From the NCBI GenBank assembly GCA_003290165.1, contig QNQO01000640.1, forward strand, positions 248,001-312,000: DNA of 64,000 nt, read 5' to 3'. The position numbers and the translations under genes are program-made. Under the pieces are notes generated by a model, which worked only from the letters and a program-made list of their open reading frames with translations, was not told where the DNA came from and ran no database searches. Below, piece after piece: positions 23,315 through 35,279 of the stretch; positions within the stretch are counted from its first letter, which is position 1; each line of letters starts with the position of its first letter. This stretch comes from Berberis thunbergii (taxonomy: Eukaryota > Streptophyta > Magnoliopsida > Ranunculales > Berberidaceae).

Positions 23315-23444
23315 CTGTTGCCAAGCAAATTATGGAGTCTGATAATGAGATCATTCTCATCTTTAGTGATGTTTCCTCTTTTGATTCCAGGCCTCAGATA
23401 ATTCAACCACCTCAGTCTGCAGCTCTTTCCACACCTGTTTAAGC
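23315..23444 (-). pseudogene. Orphan exon 2 of an R2R3-MYB transcription factor
   Basis: A minus-strand exon of exactly 130 bp, the canonical length of the second exon in this family, is bounded by an AG acceptor and a GT donor. In the phase expected for R2R3-MYBs it reads [19 protein letters not shown] then [20 protein letters not shown], covering the end of R2 and the start of R3. The DLxxRxxxL pattern starts the bHLH-interaction signature of WER/TT2-type MYBs. No first exon (start to R2) is seen up to 24.2 kb. No third exon (WSLIAGRLPGRT type) is seen down to 22.5 kb. The exon itself is undamaged, so loss of its partners may be recent, or the partners lie beyond long insertions. Confidence 0.9.
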
Positions 23445-24233
23445 CTGTCCAACGACGACCACCGAAACAATAATAACAAATAGTTATCTCTTTTACATTA
23501 ATGTTACACTTTTAAGTACTACAACTTTAGCTATTGTATTAGACATCCTGATATACTTTAGTCTCCCCCCCAGGAAGAAATAAATTTTGAAGAATCTTTA
23601 ACTAGTCCTAGTTAGAATACTATAACTCCTCTGCTTTGTGACCAAAAACTTGATCAAATATGTATAAACACATTTATTCAAACAGCAAGGGAGAAACCTT
23701 GATCAAATATGATCAATATATTATAGGCTCCAAGTACACCGCTCAAGTGATCCCACCTTATTAACAATCCAATTAAACAAAAAGTATGAACAGGTTTCAT
23801 CAATCTTAATTTTAGCAATTAAAGAAAATCAAATGTGCTCATTAATGAATTTTGCAATGTGCATTGAAATTGTTTGCACTGACAGGAAGGGCTAATTTCT
23901 ATAGCTTGAATCCAGCCAAAACTTTGTCAGTAAAAACTCATATTGTCACTAAGCAACTTATCCACCATTGAATGCATGTATTATATATAGAAGAGAGAAC
24001 ACATGCTTGAAGAGGGAGACAACTCCATTTCTTCTCTCTATGTTTGATAACGTAGTCGATGAGTTTCTTGTTGTAACACCCGTATTTTTCAATAACAATA
24101 AATAATTTATGTAACTAAAGTTCATTTAAAATTTAATTTTAAAATCATATATCGGTTGTCAAGTTGAATTTTTTTTCGAAATTCGCTTAAATTCTCTTAC
24201 CTTCCCTGAGATTTCATTTAACGTATATATGAT
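23445..24233. other. No gene seen; short LTR-like start at 24074
   Basis: AT-rich. TGTAACACCCGTATTTTTC at 24074 looks like a gypsy LTR 5' end. The next 160 bp match 51960-52070. Confidence 0.5.
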
Positions 24234-24755
24234 GTAACGCCCCCAAATTTCTTAAAGCTAATTTAAATATTTTGAATTAATTAAAATAGTGTTAAATTTT
24301 TGTGAAATTAAATTTCAAAATTTTAAGGTTTTATTTCGTAAGTTTAGGGGGTTGTTGCATTTGGGATTTCAGTGGGGGCGAATAGCCACCCACCTTAAAA
24401 GAAGAAAATTTATACTCTTTCTTCCTTCCTTTTCTCCTCCTTCACCGGCGAACAGCCGCTCCCTTCGCCCAAATCTCATTCTTCCTTCTTCCTTTCTCCT
24501 TCCTCTTTCTCTCCTCTTTTTTTCCATTTGATTTCAGTGCCTCAAAAAAGAGAGTTATGTGTGATTTTGATCTTCAATGGAGGAAGGTGGTGTAATCGGT
24601 GTATGAGAAAAGATGAGGGAGCAACGGTCGCTGTGGTGAGGGGTTAGTGTGCGTTCGTTCGTCCGCCCATTCGTCAACGGAGTTTTGATTCCTGTTCAAG
24701 CGTTTTGAACGGAGCTTTTATGCCCAATGGACTTCACGAATTAAAGGTCATCAGT
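24234..24755 (+). repeat. Gypsy-type LTR-like repeat, copy at 24.2 kb
   Basis: It begins TGTAACGCCCCCAAATTTC after a GAGATTTCATTTAACGTATA leader. It is homologous for about 450 bp to 52071-52510. It contains a C/T-rich stretch and GGAGGAAGGTGGTGTAATCGG. No coding domain of a retrotransposon follows. Solo LTR or LTR fragment. Confidence 0.55.
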
Positions 24756-27700
24756 GAGTAATTATCACTCTTTTTTTATGAGTTGTCTCTGTTTTTCAAT
24801 CGATCTTCTTTGTTCATTGCTTTCCATACGATATAGATGGATGTTTCACGATGTCGGAAAACTATACCAAGTTTGTAAACGTATGTGTTGAGATTGCCTT
24901 TGAATTATTTGATGAAATGCACACTAGTTGAGTTGCAGGTTTGTGTGGTGTGCGAATCAAATAGGTGAGTAAATAAAACCTTGTTTTTACTTCTAATTGA
25001 TCATCATCTTGGTCTGTGTTCATAATGAATGTGTTTGATCTATTGGTTTGTGGCTTTGTGCATTTAGTTTTCCTTGGATTTTAATTTATTCAATTAGTTA
25101 AGTGAGTTGCTCATGGTATTTGGTTAACTTGGATTTTGATAGTGTATGTACATTCATAAGAACCTAAAGAAAAGACATACTAATTAGTTAAGAAGAAGCA
25201 TTTGAAGGCTAACTAGCTAATGTTTGTTAATTTGTAAGTGGTAGTTTTACTATTTCTTTTATTCTTTATTGGCAATGTCGATCTCCATGCACACATTCCA
25301 TTATTTTCTCATCTTTGGCAATGACATTATCATGCCAACTGCATCTAAGTTTTCATCTTTCATGCTTTATTTTTATCTTCTATAGGTCAAAATCAGTGAA
25401 TCTCAGCCAAAGATTACATAGGCAATCATTCTAATAATAAGTTTTGATGTTTCACTTCCATGGCCCTCTCCCTCTCTTACTAAAATTTGTCTGATTATTT
25501 ATTTTTGGTGTTTGAAAGTCTGCATTTCTGTTTCATACATACAAGAATTTTTGGATTTGAAATTTCATCTTTCAAAATGCCTCAATTGGTTACAAACCCA
25601 ACAACAAAGTGCATGTGGATGCCCAACTCACTATTTGGAGTTTTGGTGTTGTATTCACTTCAATCAATCTCATGTGTTCATTTCTTTATTCCTTCACTCA
25701 CCCTCACCCTGTGTTAAAACTATTTTTGATATTGCTTGATATATGATAGATTTGTATTGAGATTAAAATCACTCCACTTATTGTCCATGAACCCCCATTT
25801 CAGTGTAGGAAGATAATGCAAAAGGCTTTCACATTCTTGCCTCTGGGTTTTGCCATATTGAGTTTATTTGTCATTTCATTTTGAAGTGTGTTGGTCTAAT
25901 TTTCAAATGTATTATTACACTGCTTTTATGAATATTTATGAAAGAAATGTGTGAATTGTACACCTTTGATTTATGAGTTCTTCTAATCTTCTTAAAAAAA
26001 TTTGTCTTTTTATGTTTTGTTATTTGTTGCCTTTAATTGATGCTTATGGTGATCATGATGGATGAATTGGGTTATTTGATAGTTTATTTAGTTAGCGATT
26101 TATATATGTAACTATTTTTTAGTCGCGGAAAAGTTTCATGAATTGAGTGTTTAGGTTTGGCTTATTTTGAATGATTTTTTTCATGGTTAGTTAGTGAATT
26201 TATGATGTTACGGAGATTACTTGGAGATTGTGAGTATATGCATAGGAGATTGGTTGGTTAGTTTAAGAATGTTTGATTCTGTTGGGTTACTCTTGTGAAG
26301 TTGCTTGGATGGGCTGAATAGTTAAGCACAAGAATCTGAATAGTTGTCTGCTGGATAATAATTTGGGTTGGATAGTTAAGCCCAGAATTGAATCGATTGG
26401 TTTAATTGAATGATTGTATGGATTGAGTTTATAATATGTTGATGGAATTAGGTCGAATTGGACTTATCAAATACAAACTGTATTGGATTTATGATATATT
26501 GTTGATAATCCTTTGATTGAATTGGACTTATAAGAATTTGATACTGATTTGGATTGGGTTTAGAAATTAAGGAATTGGGTATTGTTACGGGCTGGACTAA
26601 ATAGTTAGGCCCAAAGCTGTTTAATTGAATTTACATTTGGACCGGGCTTAGATTGATTGATTTATGATTTGGTTTAGGCTTATCAAATTTGGGTATTAAA
26701 AATGATGAGTTATGGTTTGGTGGGGTTTATGTTTTCTCTAACCTTGTGCTAGATTTTGCTTTAAATGGGGTTTTGTTACTTTTTTTTACACAAAAAGGAT
26801 AAGTAATTTGGAATCTGATTCTTGGTTTGTTTTGGGCTCAATTTCTTCTTTTTTGATATCTTGCATTAGAAGATGATGAAAGCTGTTTTCTTAATTCTAT
26901 TTTATTTGTAAGGTTGTGTATGCAATTGACAATTGGTGATCTTTGTGTGTGTGTTATCTGTATACGTTCAGTTGCACATCATGGTATTGTTTTTGTTTGA
27001 GTTAACTCATTGTGATAGTTAGGTTATTGTTTTTGACAAAATATAGTGTTAATCGGTATAGTATATTTGTTTGGGGATTTGGATGATATCTTGACTAAAT
27101 TGTTTATAATTTGACAATGTGTCAAATGCTATGTTTCCCCAAAAGAATGGGTTGATTTACTTTGTAGACTCAATGTCTAAATCATAACTAAACTTTGCCC
27201 TATCATGGATATCTCCAAAACTAAATGATGACCAATGTAAAAATTACCGAAAGTTGCGAAAAAGAAATTTCAATCTAGTTGTTATCCAAATGCTGTTAAT
27301 ATCATTATCATCATGCTATATTATGTTAGCAGAAAAATTGTTATTTAGGCATTATTGTTTTTTCCGTATGCATATTATGCTAACTCGTGACCATACAAAA
27401 GGCATATATATTCTCTACTCAGTCTGGTTGACTAAAGCAGATAAAATCGTATAGGATGACTATGTATAGATCCAAATAATTACATGTATTTGATTTGGTG
27501 ACAAGGGTGGAGACTTTATGTTCTTCACTTGACAACAACAACAACAACAACAGATAAATTTTTAGTTTTTATTATTACACCCTCATGGAATTAGTAGTTT
27601 TGATTTTATATTCGACTAAAGGGATTCATGTTTAGAGAGATCTAACCATTGATGACTTTGATAATAAAATCATATATTTCAATACTATCTGCCAGACAAA

Positions 27701-28190
27701 TCTTACATGTCTTTTTGGAGATGATATTACTAACGAAGACCCTTATCATTGGAGCATTCTTGTTGAATTGATGGATAAATAAGTGCAAAATGTATCTCAA
27801 CTTTTAGCATTAGTGATTGGTATGATTGGTTTAACTCATAATGAGGAATCTCATTATTCTTTTCTAGAAGACAATTTGTGGGTTGTGTTCATCTTTCCTT
27901 GGGGTAAAAATAGTGGTTGTGTTGGATAGTCTCTCTTCCTTTTTTTTCTTTATATAATCTTAATCCACTAGATGTTGAGTTTTATAGGAATCACATGATT
28001 ACACAATTTGATAATGGACAAGAATGTTGTTTCCCGTGTACTGTCGCTTCTTAGTGGTACCAATGGATTTTCGTACAACACGCATAAGCTTCAAGAGTCT
28101 CTTCATAACTGCTGTTTAGTGGGAGACAATTGTAAGATGACCGAAATCATGGTTCTTCAGTGGGCTAAAATTTTGATCCTAGTTGGATCA
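24756..28190. repeat. Duplicated non-coding block (copies near 49 and 52.5-54 kb)
   Basis: 25330-25850 matches 52515-53025. 26045-26600 matches 53030-53610, and 26020-26880 also matches 48860-49740. 27430-27905 matches 53615-54065. Open stretches such as 25487-25717 and its twin at 52670-52900 are repeated but have no recognisable domain. A CAA microsatellite lies at about 27534-27551. No gene is called. Confidence 0.7.
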
Positions 28191-28194
28191 TGCC

Positions 28195-29634
28195 CTCTGA
28201 TGCACCGACTCTCTGAAAAACTCCGTATCGCGTGTCAAATACGTGTCGGATATGGACATGCGCTCGACACGTATTTGACACGTGATCAACAGTCAAAATT
28301 CGTTGACTGACACCGACACGTCTTGGACACAGTCCAAACTCGATCCAGACATGGTTCAGACACGTGGTTGCAAATAACCTGTCCTCTTCAATCGATCCTT
28401 CACACATTTTTCAAATCCTAATTACAGAGAGAATAGAGAAAAGAGGGTTGAACCAGAGAGAGGGAGAGATCGATCGATTGAATCACAGTGCTGGACGGAG
28501 CTAGAGAGAGAGGGAGAGATCGATCAACAGAGATCTATCGACAAAAAGAGAGGGAGATAGAGGTGTAGAACCTTCGGTTGCAGTAGAGACGGGAGAACAT
28601 TCTTGGAACCGGAACCATTTCGGTTGATGGGTTCTTTCACTTGCTTCTTCCAACTAAAGAAGAAGAACAAGTGATGATGAAGTCGTCATGGCCAGAATGC
28701 ACCATTGAAGATGGCCAGAATGCGCCATTGAAGAAAACAACAGAGTTTCTTCTTTGTTTTTTGAATGAATAGAGAAGAAATGAGAGGGTTTAGGGTTTTA
28801 TAGAGAGTTCGCGAAGAGAGAGAGGTCCAAAAAGCTTACAAAACCAACCAGTATGATTGGTTGGTTGGTTGTGTACACACAAATGACTTTGTTGCCCCTC
28901 TCCCTGTCTTTGATCGATGGAGACAAAAACACAAGATGAAAATTGCAGCTCTCGCGGAGTAGTGGGATGATTGATTATATCATGTGGATATGTCCTTGCA
29001 AACTTGCCACATTTAATCTTCGAGAGTTGTATCTTTTTGGTTTTTATTTATTTTCTTTACATGTAAATTGGATTCTCAATTGAAAGTAAACATAGGGGGG
29101 TGATTCAAATTAAAACAAAAACAGAGCTAGCTCTAATTTAGATTATATGATCCATTTAAGTGTAACATATTCTAATTGTATAGGTTGATTACATGGTAGT
29201 TCCATCAATATCACTCATTAACTTGAACAATGTACCTACGAACAATGTAGATAGATTATGCTTCTTAACCAAAAATAAGGTGCAAGTATTCAATTTTTTT
29301 ATAGCCCCACATTATAACTATGAATTAATGTTAACATACATCATCCATTTCTCATCATCCATCATGAATATTTTACAAGTTGTTGGAAGTTAACATACAT
29401 ATATAATCAAAAGTTCCAAACACCACCACCTCTGCTCACTGCCTTCCTTTTACCTTGTTTGTGAGGGGGCAGAGTTGTAAAATAGGTGAGAGAGAAAATA
29501 AAAAAAAAAGGTATAAAAATATATTAAAAAATAAGTTTGACCATGTCGCTGAGTCCTATTTTTTAAAAAATTGTCGAGTTGTCGTGTCGTATCCGTGTCC
29601 GACACGACACGCGTATCCGAGTCCGTGCATCATT
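28195..29634. mobile_element. Mutator-like non-autonomous element, 1440 bp, 9-bp TSD
   Basis: Perfect 9-bp direct repeats GATCATGCC occur at 28186-28194 and 29635-29643. The left end contains TGATGCACCGACTC; the reverse complement of the right end contains TGATGCACGGACTC. Both ends then run into irregular repeats of CGTGTC/GACACG. The interior is purine-rich around 28430-28560 (GAGAGAGGGAGAGATCGATC, twice) and carries a duplicated GATGGCCAGAATGC near 28690 and 28713. No transposase was seen. TSD length and degenerate TIRs fit the Mutator superfamily. Confidence 0.8.
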
Positions 29635-29643
29635 GATCATGCC

Positions 29644-30522
29644 ATGACTACTGATCTGAGAATATGTTGCTTGACAGTTATTAGTTGCTTTTCCCTAGAT
29701 TTTTTTAAAGGATTTTCTTTGTTAGTTTTTCTTTGGTTGTGAACTTCCCGCTCATTGTAATGCTTTGTTCTCCCCTTTCATGGAGAGCCTGTTTTATTGA
29801 CTCACACACACATCAAAAAAAAAATTGCTCTTTTAAACCTTTTGTTACTAAAGTAATAAATGTAAACGTCACAGAGAAGCACCAGGGTTTGCTTGTGACC
29901 GACGAGACATGTTTGAACAATTGGGATCAGTTGGTACTGTAATTCAGTCAACTTAATACTTACTTTTAGTAACTTACTGTATAATCTTCTGTTTCTTGGT
30001 TTGGTGTGGACTCTTGTGATAAAATCACACTAAAACTTTCAGTGTTTGCTGGCACGTTGTGAACAGCTGACATATAGATGCCATTATTAGGATGCACCCT
30101 TATACTTGTAAGTGGTACGTATGACTAAAAAAAATAAAGATCATATCCGTGCTTGCTTTTTTTAAGACTTGGAAGTGGTTAATGTATGTACAATTGTACA
30201 CCCTTTATGTTAAGGAAGCTGCCATAAGTGACATGTTCATGTTTTTAAATTTTGAGATGGAATTGTATAATGTATTACCTTTCAGGTAACAATAAGCATC
30301 AGTTTTGTACATCCACTTAGTAGGCATTTATTTATCACTTGTATATGGGAGTTACAATGTGGTATTTACAAATAGTGCAAAGAGGCTTCCCCTTAGTCAT
30401 ATGAGATTTTATTATTTTATAAGCATTATGAGCTGATCTTTGTGTGTATGTTGTAATTTATTTATTCTTGAATTTATGATATAAAAATCAAGACTAATTC
30501 ATTTCATTTTTTTTTCCTGTAG
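29644..30522. other. No gene seen; presumed intron or 5' side of MDH relic
   Basis: AT-rich, with no further MDH exon recognised on either strand. Confidence 0.5.
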
Positions 30523-31587
30523 CTATGCTGGATCAATCTTTGCTGATGCTTGTTTGAAAGGACTTAATGGGGTTCCAGATATTGTTGAGTGCTCATATGT
30601 GCAATCAACTGTCACAGACCTACCTTTCTTTGCCTCTAAGGTGTGTGAATATGCTTTAAATTATTTTTTATGGTTTACTGGAAGTATGCTTATCTATTGT
30701 GTTTTTCACTCGAAGGCCTTGTGATACTTGCATCTTATTTCAACTCATTGCTTATTTTTTGTCTTACTATTTATGTGACTTGTTGGACTAATCAATGACG
30801 TCAAGGGCCTAGAAAAAATGCATATAATGTTGAAACCATGTGTCTTAAATACTTATTGTTAACAAAATATTGAAACAATGTTTTCGAACTATTGTGTGAA
30901 ATTCATGAAAATTTGGGATGTCATTTATTAGGAGATCTAATGAGCCATAGTGCAATGACACCGAGACGTCGCACATTTTGTAAAGATCTAAATACCCTCA
31001 GGAAAGGAGCACGTGACTTGCACGATGTATCCAAAGTGTAATTATAGCAAAAACATAGGTGTAGATAATGCAAAAAACTAATGAACTTATTAGGGGTATT
31101 TCGGTCTGACCTTGGTTAGCATTGTTGAACCAACGGTCAATATCCAATTTCATACCCAATGTATAGTTATTCCAAACTTTTATGCCCAATGTGAAATACC
31201 TCCAAAATGTAAATATCCCTAATGCAAAGATTAATGGTAGTTGGCAACACGAATTAGCAAGTAAACCATGTTCATGATGTATACCCTTCTCAACCCCATG
31301 TAGTCGTGCTTATTTTGAGTTGTTCATTTGTTATTGGGACAGCAAAATATTCTGTTGAGGTTGCTAGTCAGCTATCTTGTACCACTTATTTCCTTTTCCT
31401 GGAAAACACCTCATCTGATGCTAATGATATGTTCAATAATGTGCAGGTAAAACTAGGAAAGAATGGTGTGGAGGAGGTACTAGGATTGGGTCACCTGTCT
31501 GAGTTTGAGAAGCAAGGATTGGAAAATCTCAAGTTTGAACTTGCATCATCTATTGAGAAAGGGATCAAGTTTGCCAATTCCAACTAA
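30523..31587 (+). pseudogene. Last two exons of mitochondrial NAD-malate dehydrogenase (copy 1)
   Basis: Exon 30523-30640 follows TTTTTCCTGTAG and reads [19 protein letters not shown] then [20 protein letters not shown]. Exon 31447-31587 follows GTGCAG and reads [18 protein letters not shown] to [11 protein letters not shown] and stop. The phase fits (39 codons, then 46 plus stop). The wording matches the C-terminus of mitochondrial rather than glyoxysomal or plastid MDH. Upstream exons with the NAD-binding fold and catalytic His are not in the window, so this cannot make an enzyme from here unless a far 5' part exists beyond several insertions. Both exons are intact, so loss may be recent. 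A second, more damaged copy lies at 54744-55848. Confidence 0.88.
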
Positions 31588-32620
31588 TTGGCAAAATTTA
31601 CTATTTTTTTTCCAAGGATTTTCAGCATGTATGTGCATTTTAGGATTTCATCATAATTTTACGGCAGCTCTATTCTGTCCAGAGTGCTTATTCTTGACTG
31701 GTGCCACTCATTGGAGTGGAATTGTCGCTCCGGCTATTTTAACTATGCCTTGTTGTGAATTGAGATTCAATAATGAAAACCAAATTTCCTGTTGTTTATC
31801 ATGTTTTAGATTAAGCAGTTTGTGTAACCCTTTGAAAGCATTTTGTGAATAAGTTTTGGTGATACTGGTGAATAAGTTTGTGTAACCCTTTTTCTTGTTC
31901 TTTCTTCTCCTTCCTTATTGTATTTTTCTGGGATAATTTTTCTAGAATTTGTCACTGCATAAATAACAATGTTTGACGAAATATCCAAGTTTAATCCTAA
32001 AATTGCGGATCTATATAAAGTAAGCCAAGTTCTAAAACAAAAAAGAATAATTATTGCTTACTAGGTTTGGCAATAGACCTTAATTTGTGGACATCAATCA
32101 ATCAGCTCAAACCTCTTTACGCATTGGATTAAAACTCAAACTAAACTGCTTAGCACTGAGTTCATTGATTGCACACATTACATAAATACAAGTTCATTAA
32201 GTTCTCTTGTATTTTTTAATCTTGTAATAGATGATCACCCGCACGGCTTGCACACCCTCTTCTCTCACCCAGGCGATGTGAGACTAAAATCGTTCTTGGT
32301 AGCCTGACAGCTTCTGACCCTCCCACACAAGGTAGCATGCCAGCCTAAGAGTCTGCCCACATAAGGGTGTTACAGAACCACTCTGAAAAAGTCTGATATG
32401 CTTTTCATTATAACTTGATCAAGTTTGGCTTGGCTCTAACTTGAGATTCGTTGTATTCTTAATGATCGAATATTGGTCTTAATTGGTTTCATAAAAATTT
32501 ATATTAATTCTGAAATAAACCCAGTCCGCTTGAAGGTAAACCAATAACGAAATCACATAAATGTCGATCCGATAACTACGTGCAATTCAGAGAATATAAT
32601 TGAAAAAATGAATTTTGAAA
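31588..32620. other. No gene seen; MDH 3' flank
   Basis: 31600-31760 matches the flank of MDH copy 2 (55860-56000) and, inverted, 56390-56510. The remaining part holds no recognisable gene. Confidence 0.55.
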
Positions 32621-32913
32621 GGGAAATGATGGGCCACAGAGAGTATAAATGCAAGAAACAACAAATCAATCTCTCGCTGAAAAAATATAACAAAGACTGA
32701 ACTGTAAAACCATAACTACTTCAAATTCAACGGAAAATTAAAATTTATTTTAATAGATGGAACAATGTCACAAACAACAGATAACTCAATACAAAGCTGA
32801 AAGTTTCAGATACATCAAACAACAAATGTCACAAATAATAGACAAATTAATACAAAGCTGGAAGTTTCAAATACATCAAACAACATATATCGCAAAACAA
32901 TATAATATCAACT
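32621..32913 (-). repeat. 3'-UTR tandem units of the intact membrane gene
   Basis: Downstream of the stop on the minus strand are two imperfect units of about 65 bp (TTTGATGTATTTGAAACTT ... AGCTTTGTATTRA). A conserved tail of about 250 bp follows, containing CAGCGAGAGATTGATTTGTTG. The same tail follows copies C1, C2, C4 and C8, and occurs alone at 46230-46490. Confidence 0.75.
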
Positions 32914-34104
32914 TTACTGGAGGAGGTTGAAGGCCACGGCCAAGACATAACCAATTATGACAAGTAAGATAGCAACTCTAAGGGCGTATTTAAGCTTCTT
33001 GATACTCCTTGATGATTTTGGGCTAATGATGCAGATTATCAGTACAATGATTACAGCAATCAAGGAAGACACGCCGAAGAAAAGGTTACTGGCAAAATGC
33101 ATATACTTTAGAAGATGATTGGATATAGTATTTCCACCCACTTGCAAGAATGCAAAATTTCCAGCAGTTCCGACACCCATAACTCCAGTTGCAACACTTT
33201 TCATTTTCTCTAATATCAGGGGATCTTTATATTCTTCAGACATGTTAGAGTCATATTTCGGCAAATCTCCCTGCCATCATAACATATGGTTCATACATGT
33301 ATGTAACAAATGGTCATACCCCGAGGACATTTAAATGACATTGTAACATACAACATAAAATGGTTAGCCTATGCACATACCGTATGTGGTGTCGGATTAT
33401 CATCCTCAATAGCTACAATGTGATCACCATTTAAGGGAACCTTTATGGAAGTACAAAAAAAAAATATATGAATAAGATCAATGTTTTATTCTCAAACAAT
33501 GTCATCACCAAATTAATATTGTTTGTTTAGCAATGAGATACATAAAACCAAATGCAGGCATTTACCTCTACTTCTTCTTTAACGTGTGATGCATTATCCG
33601 AAGGTGATGGTTTCACATCAGTGCAATCAAATGTGTGGGAGCACTCTTCTGAAACAACAATATGAAATATAAATATATAAGATTTACTGTTTTTTTTCTA
33701 GGAAAAAAATTTTTCCTATTGAATTTGAGCCCACTGTTAGAAAACTATTTCCCTAGCTCATACACATTTATGTTTCATTTTAACTTTAGGTCTAATTACA
33801 AACACTAAGAAGAATTGAATATTTTTCAAAAAAGAAAATAAAAACAATCAAATTTGCATACAGAAGGCAGATAAAAATCCAAACAAAATAACAACATAAT
33901 CAGGTTCGCCTCTTGAGTATTTACAATGGTCTCATGTCATTGTTCAGAATTTTAAATTTCTTATAAGGATAAGATGATCATCATCTACAACAAGATTTTT
34001 GTTAATTAATTTATTAATGGGTAAAGAATAATTGAAACTTAAATTTCAAAGTTAATGAACATACCAGAATCTCTTAACGGAGTTTTGGGTGAAGACATGT
34101 CCAT
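32914..34104 (-). CDS. Intact four-exon gene for a 179-residue two-membrane-segment protein (copy C3)
   Basis: The exons are 34104-34065, 33648-33566, 33440-33381 and 33270-32914, together 540 nt with stop. All are GT-AG with consistent phases (1, 0, 0). The first 62 residues are acidic and polar, starting MDMSSPKTPLRDS. Exon C gives DPLILEKMKSVATGV and a glycine-rich GVGTAGNFAFLQVGG. A strong membrane segment (FFGVSSLIAVIIVLIICII) follows, then a basic loop (KSSRSIKKLK) and a second membrane segment (VAILLVIIGYVLAVAF). The family is not recognised. The layout recalls the PGG domain of plant ankyrin-repeat membrane proteins, but without ankyrin repeats, so this is only a suggestion. The start is provisional: GATCAG just upstream could be an intron acceptor. 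All other copies in the window are disrupted; this one is open throughout. Confidence 0.72.
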
Positions 34105-34114
34105 CTGATCTAAT

Positions 34115-34656
34115 TAAATTGAAGGAAAAAACAAAACACACACACATCAGTAATTCAAAATTCTACGAGGAAAGACAGAACAAAGATTTACTAATAAATA
34201 GAGCCAGCACGGATTTTTATTATTCACATGAAAACAATAAATGTCAATTTTGATATGCCACACATAATAATAAATAGGAGATTACCATAATAAATCACTA
34301 TTCAATTTTCAAAATGCCAATATTTAGATGACTAAAAATTCATTTGAGAATCTGAAGATGATATTGAATGTTTTGTATCTCAAATTCTGAGCATGTCACG
34401 AGAAAATTCTAACAATTATTAAAAAAAAAAAAAATCTTCTTCCCCGACTCACCAATCTCACTCCTCCTTCCTCTCTGCTCATTGAATTACCCGCCACCAC
34501 CATCCTCCTCCTCCTCGCCTCCATGTTTGAGTCCCACTTCCCTCTTCTGTCTCATTGTTTCAGCACTCCCTCGCCTCCACCAACACCACCATCTTCCCAC
34601 ACCCACTTCTCTCTTTCCCTCTTCTCTCTCATTGTATAAGATTTGATATTTGGATG
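34115..34656. other. Upstream flank of C3; pyrimidine-rich
   Basis: 34440-34635 is C/T-rich on the plus strand and reads as GA-rich open sequence in reverse (34487-34650), with low-complexity Glu/Gly/Trp codons. It could be leader or promoter DNA for C3. A related segment lies at 6650-6770. No separate gene is called. Confidence 0.45.
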
Positions 34657-34665
34657 AAATGTCTA

Positions 34666-34854
34666 GGGGAATTCTAAATTTCGAGGAAACAGTCGAGGAA
34701 ATGGGCGAGGAAAGCGACGTGGCGGGGTGGGGACCGTCCACTCCACTTGAGATGCGCACACCAAAAACGACGGCACGCATCCCAAATGGAGTGGACGATC
34801 CCCACCCTGTCACATCGCTGCCCTCGCCCATTTCCTCGCTGTGTAGAATCACTC
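34666..34854. mobile_element. Hairpin MITE copy 3 (9-bp TSD)
   Basis: Perfect AAATGTCTA repeats flank it (34657-34665 and 34855-34863). Left tip: AATTCTAAATTTCGAGG. Arms: GAGGAAATGGGCGAGG against CCTCGCCCATTTCCTC. Inner arm: CCGTCCACTCCA against TGGAGTGGACG. The centre contains GAGATGCGCAC and GCACGCATC. Confidence 0.9.
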
Positions 34855-34957
34855 AAATGTCTATCATGTTTTTAAGATAGGATTTTATACGTAGTTTACA
34901 AATCAACCCTGATACGATAGTCAGAGGTTCAGTTCTTCTTTTAGACATTAAATTTAA

Positions 34958-35160
34958 CAGAAATTCTAAATGTCGAGGTTTTGGGCGAGGAAAACAGCGA
35001 GGGAAATGAGGTGGACAGGGTGAAAATCGTCCATCCTCCTCGGGATGTGAGCGTTGACTTTTCACGCGCACATCCCGAGGAGGGTGGACGGTTTCCACTC
35101 CGTCCACCTCATTTCCCTCACTGTTTTCCTCGCCCAAAACCTCGACAGCTAGCAAAGCTC
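34958..35160. mobile_element. Hairpin MITE copy 4 (9-bp TSD)
   Basis: Perfect TAAATTTAA repeats flank it (34949-34957 and 35161-35169). The arms match almost perfectly for about 85 bp: GTCGAGGTTTTGGGCGAGG pairs with CCTCGCCCAAAACCTCGAC, and the centre CCTCCTCGGGATGTG with CACATCCCGAGGAGG. It lies only 94 bp from copy 3. Confidence 0.92.
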
Positions 35161-35279
35161 TAAATTTAAATTGTAGTCCTAGATTTGATCAGGTAAAAAC
35201 TCTATTTATTGTGGCGGAGAGAATCGAGGACTTATTGAGGGGTCCACACTAGCTATAATAAATTTACTTTATTATTATT

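Noticed and set aside
25487..25739. Conserved open stretch repeated at 52629-52922
   Set aside because: Conservation reflects segmental duplication. Two frames are open equally, the codons show no domain, and substitutions fall without codon bias.
28008..28310. 100-codon open stretch
   Set aside because: It runs across the left boundary of the Mutator-like element, so it cannot be an old gene.
34487..35163. Several overlapping open stretches of 60-121 codons on both strands
   Set aside because: They are generated by G/C-rich hairpin arms and by pyrimidine-rich low-complexity DNA, with no domain and no consistent start.
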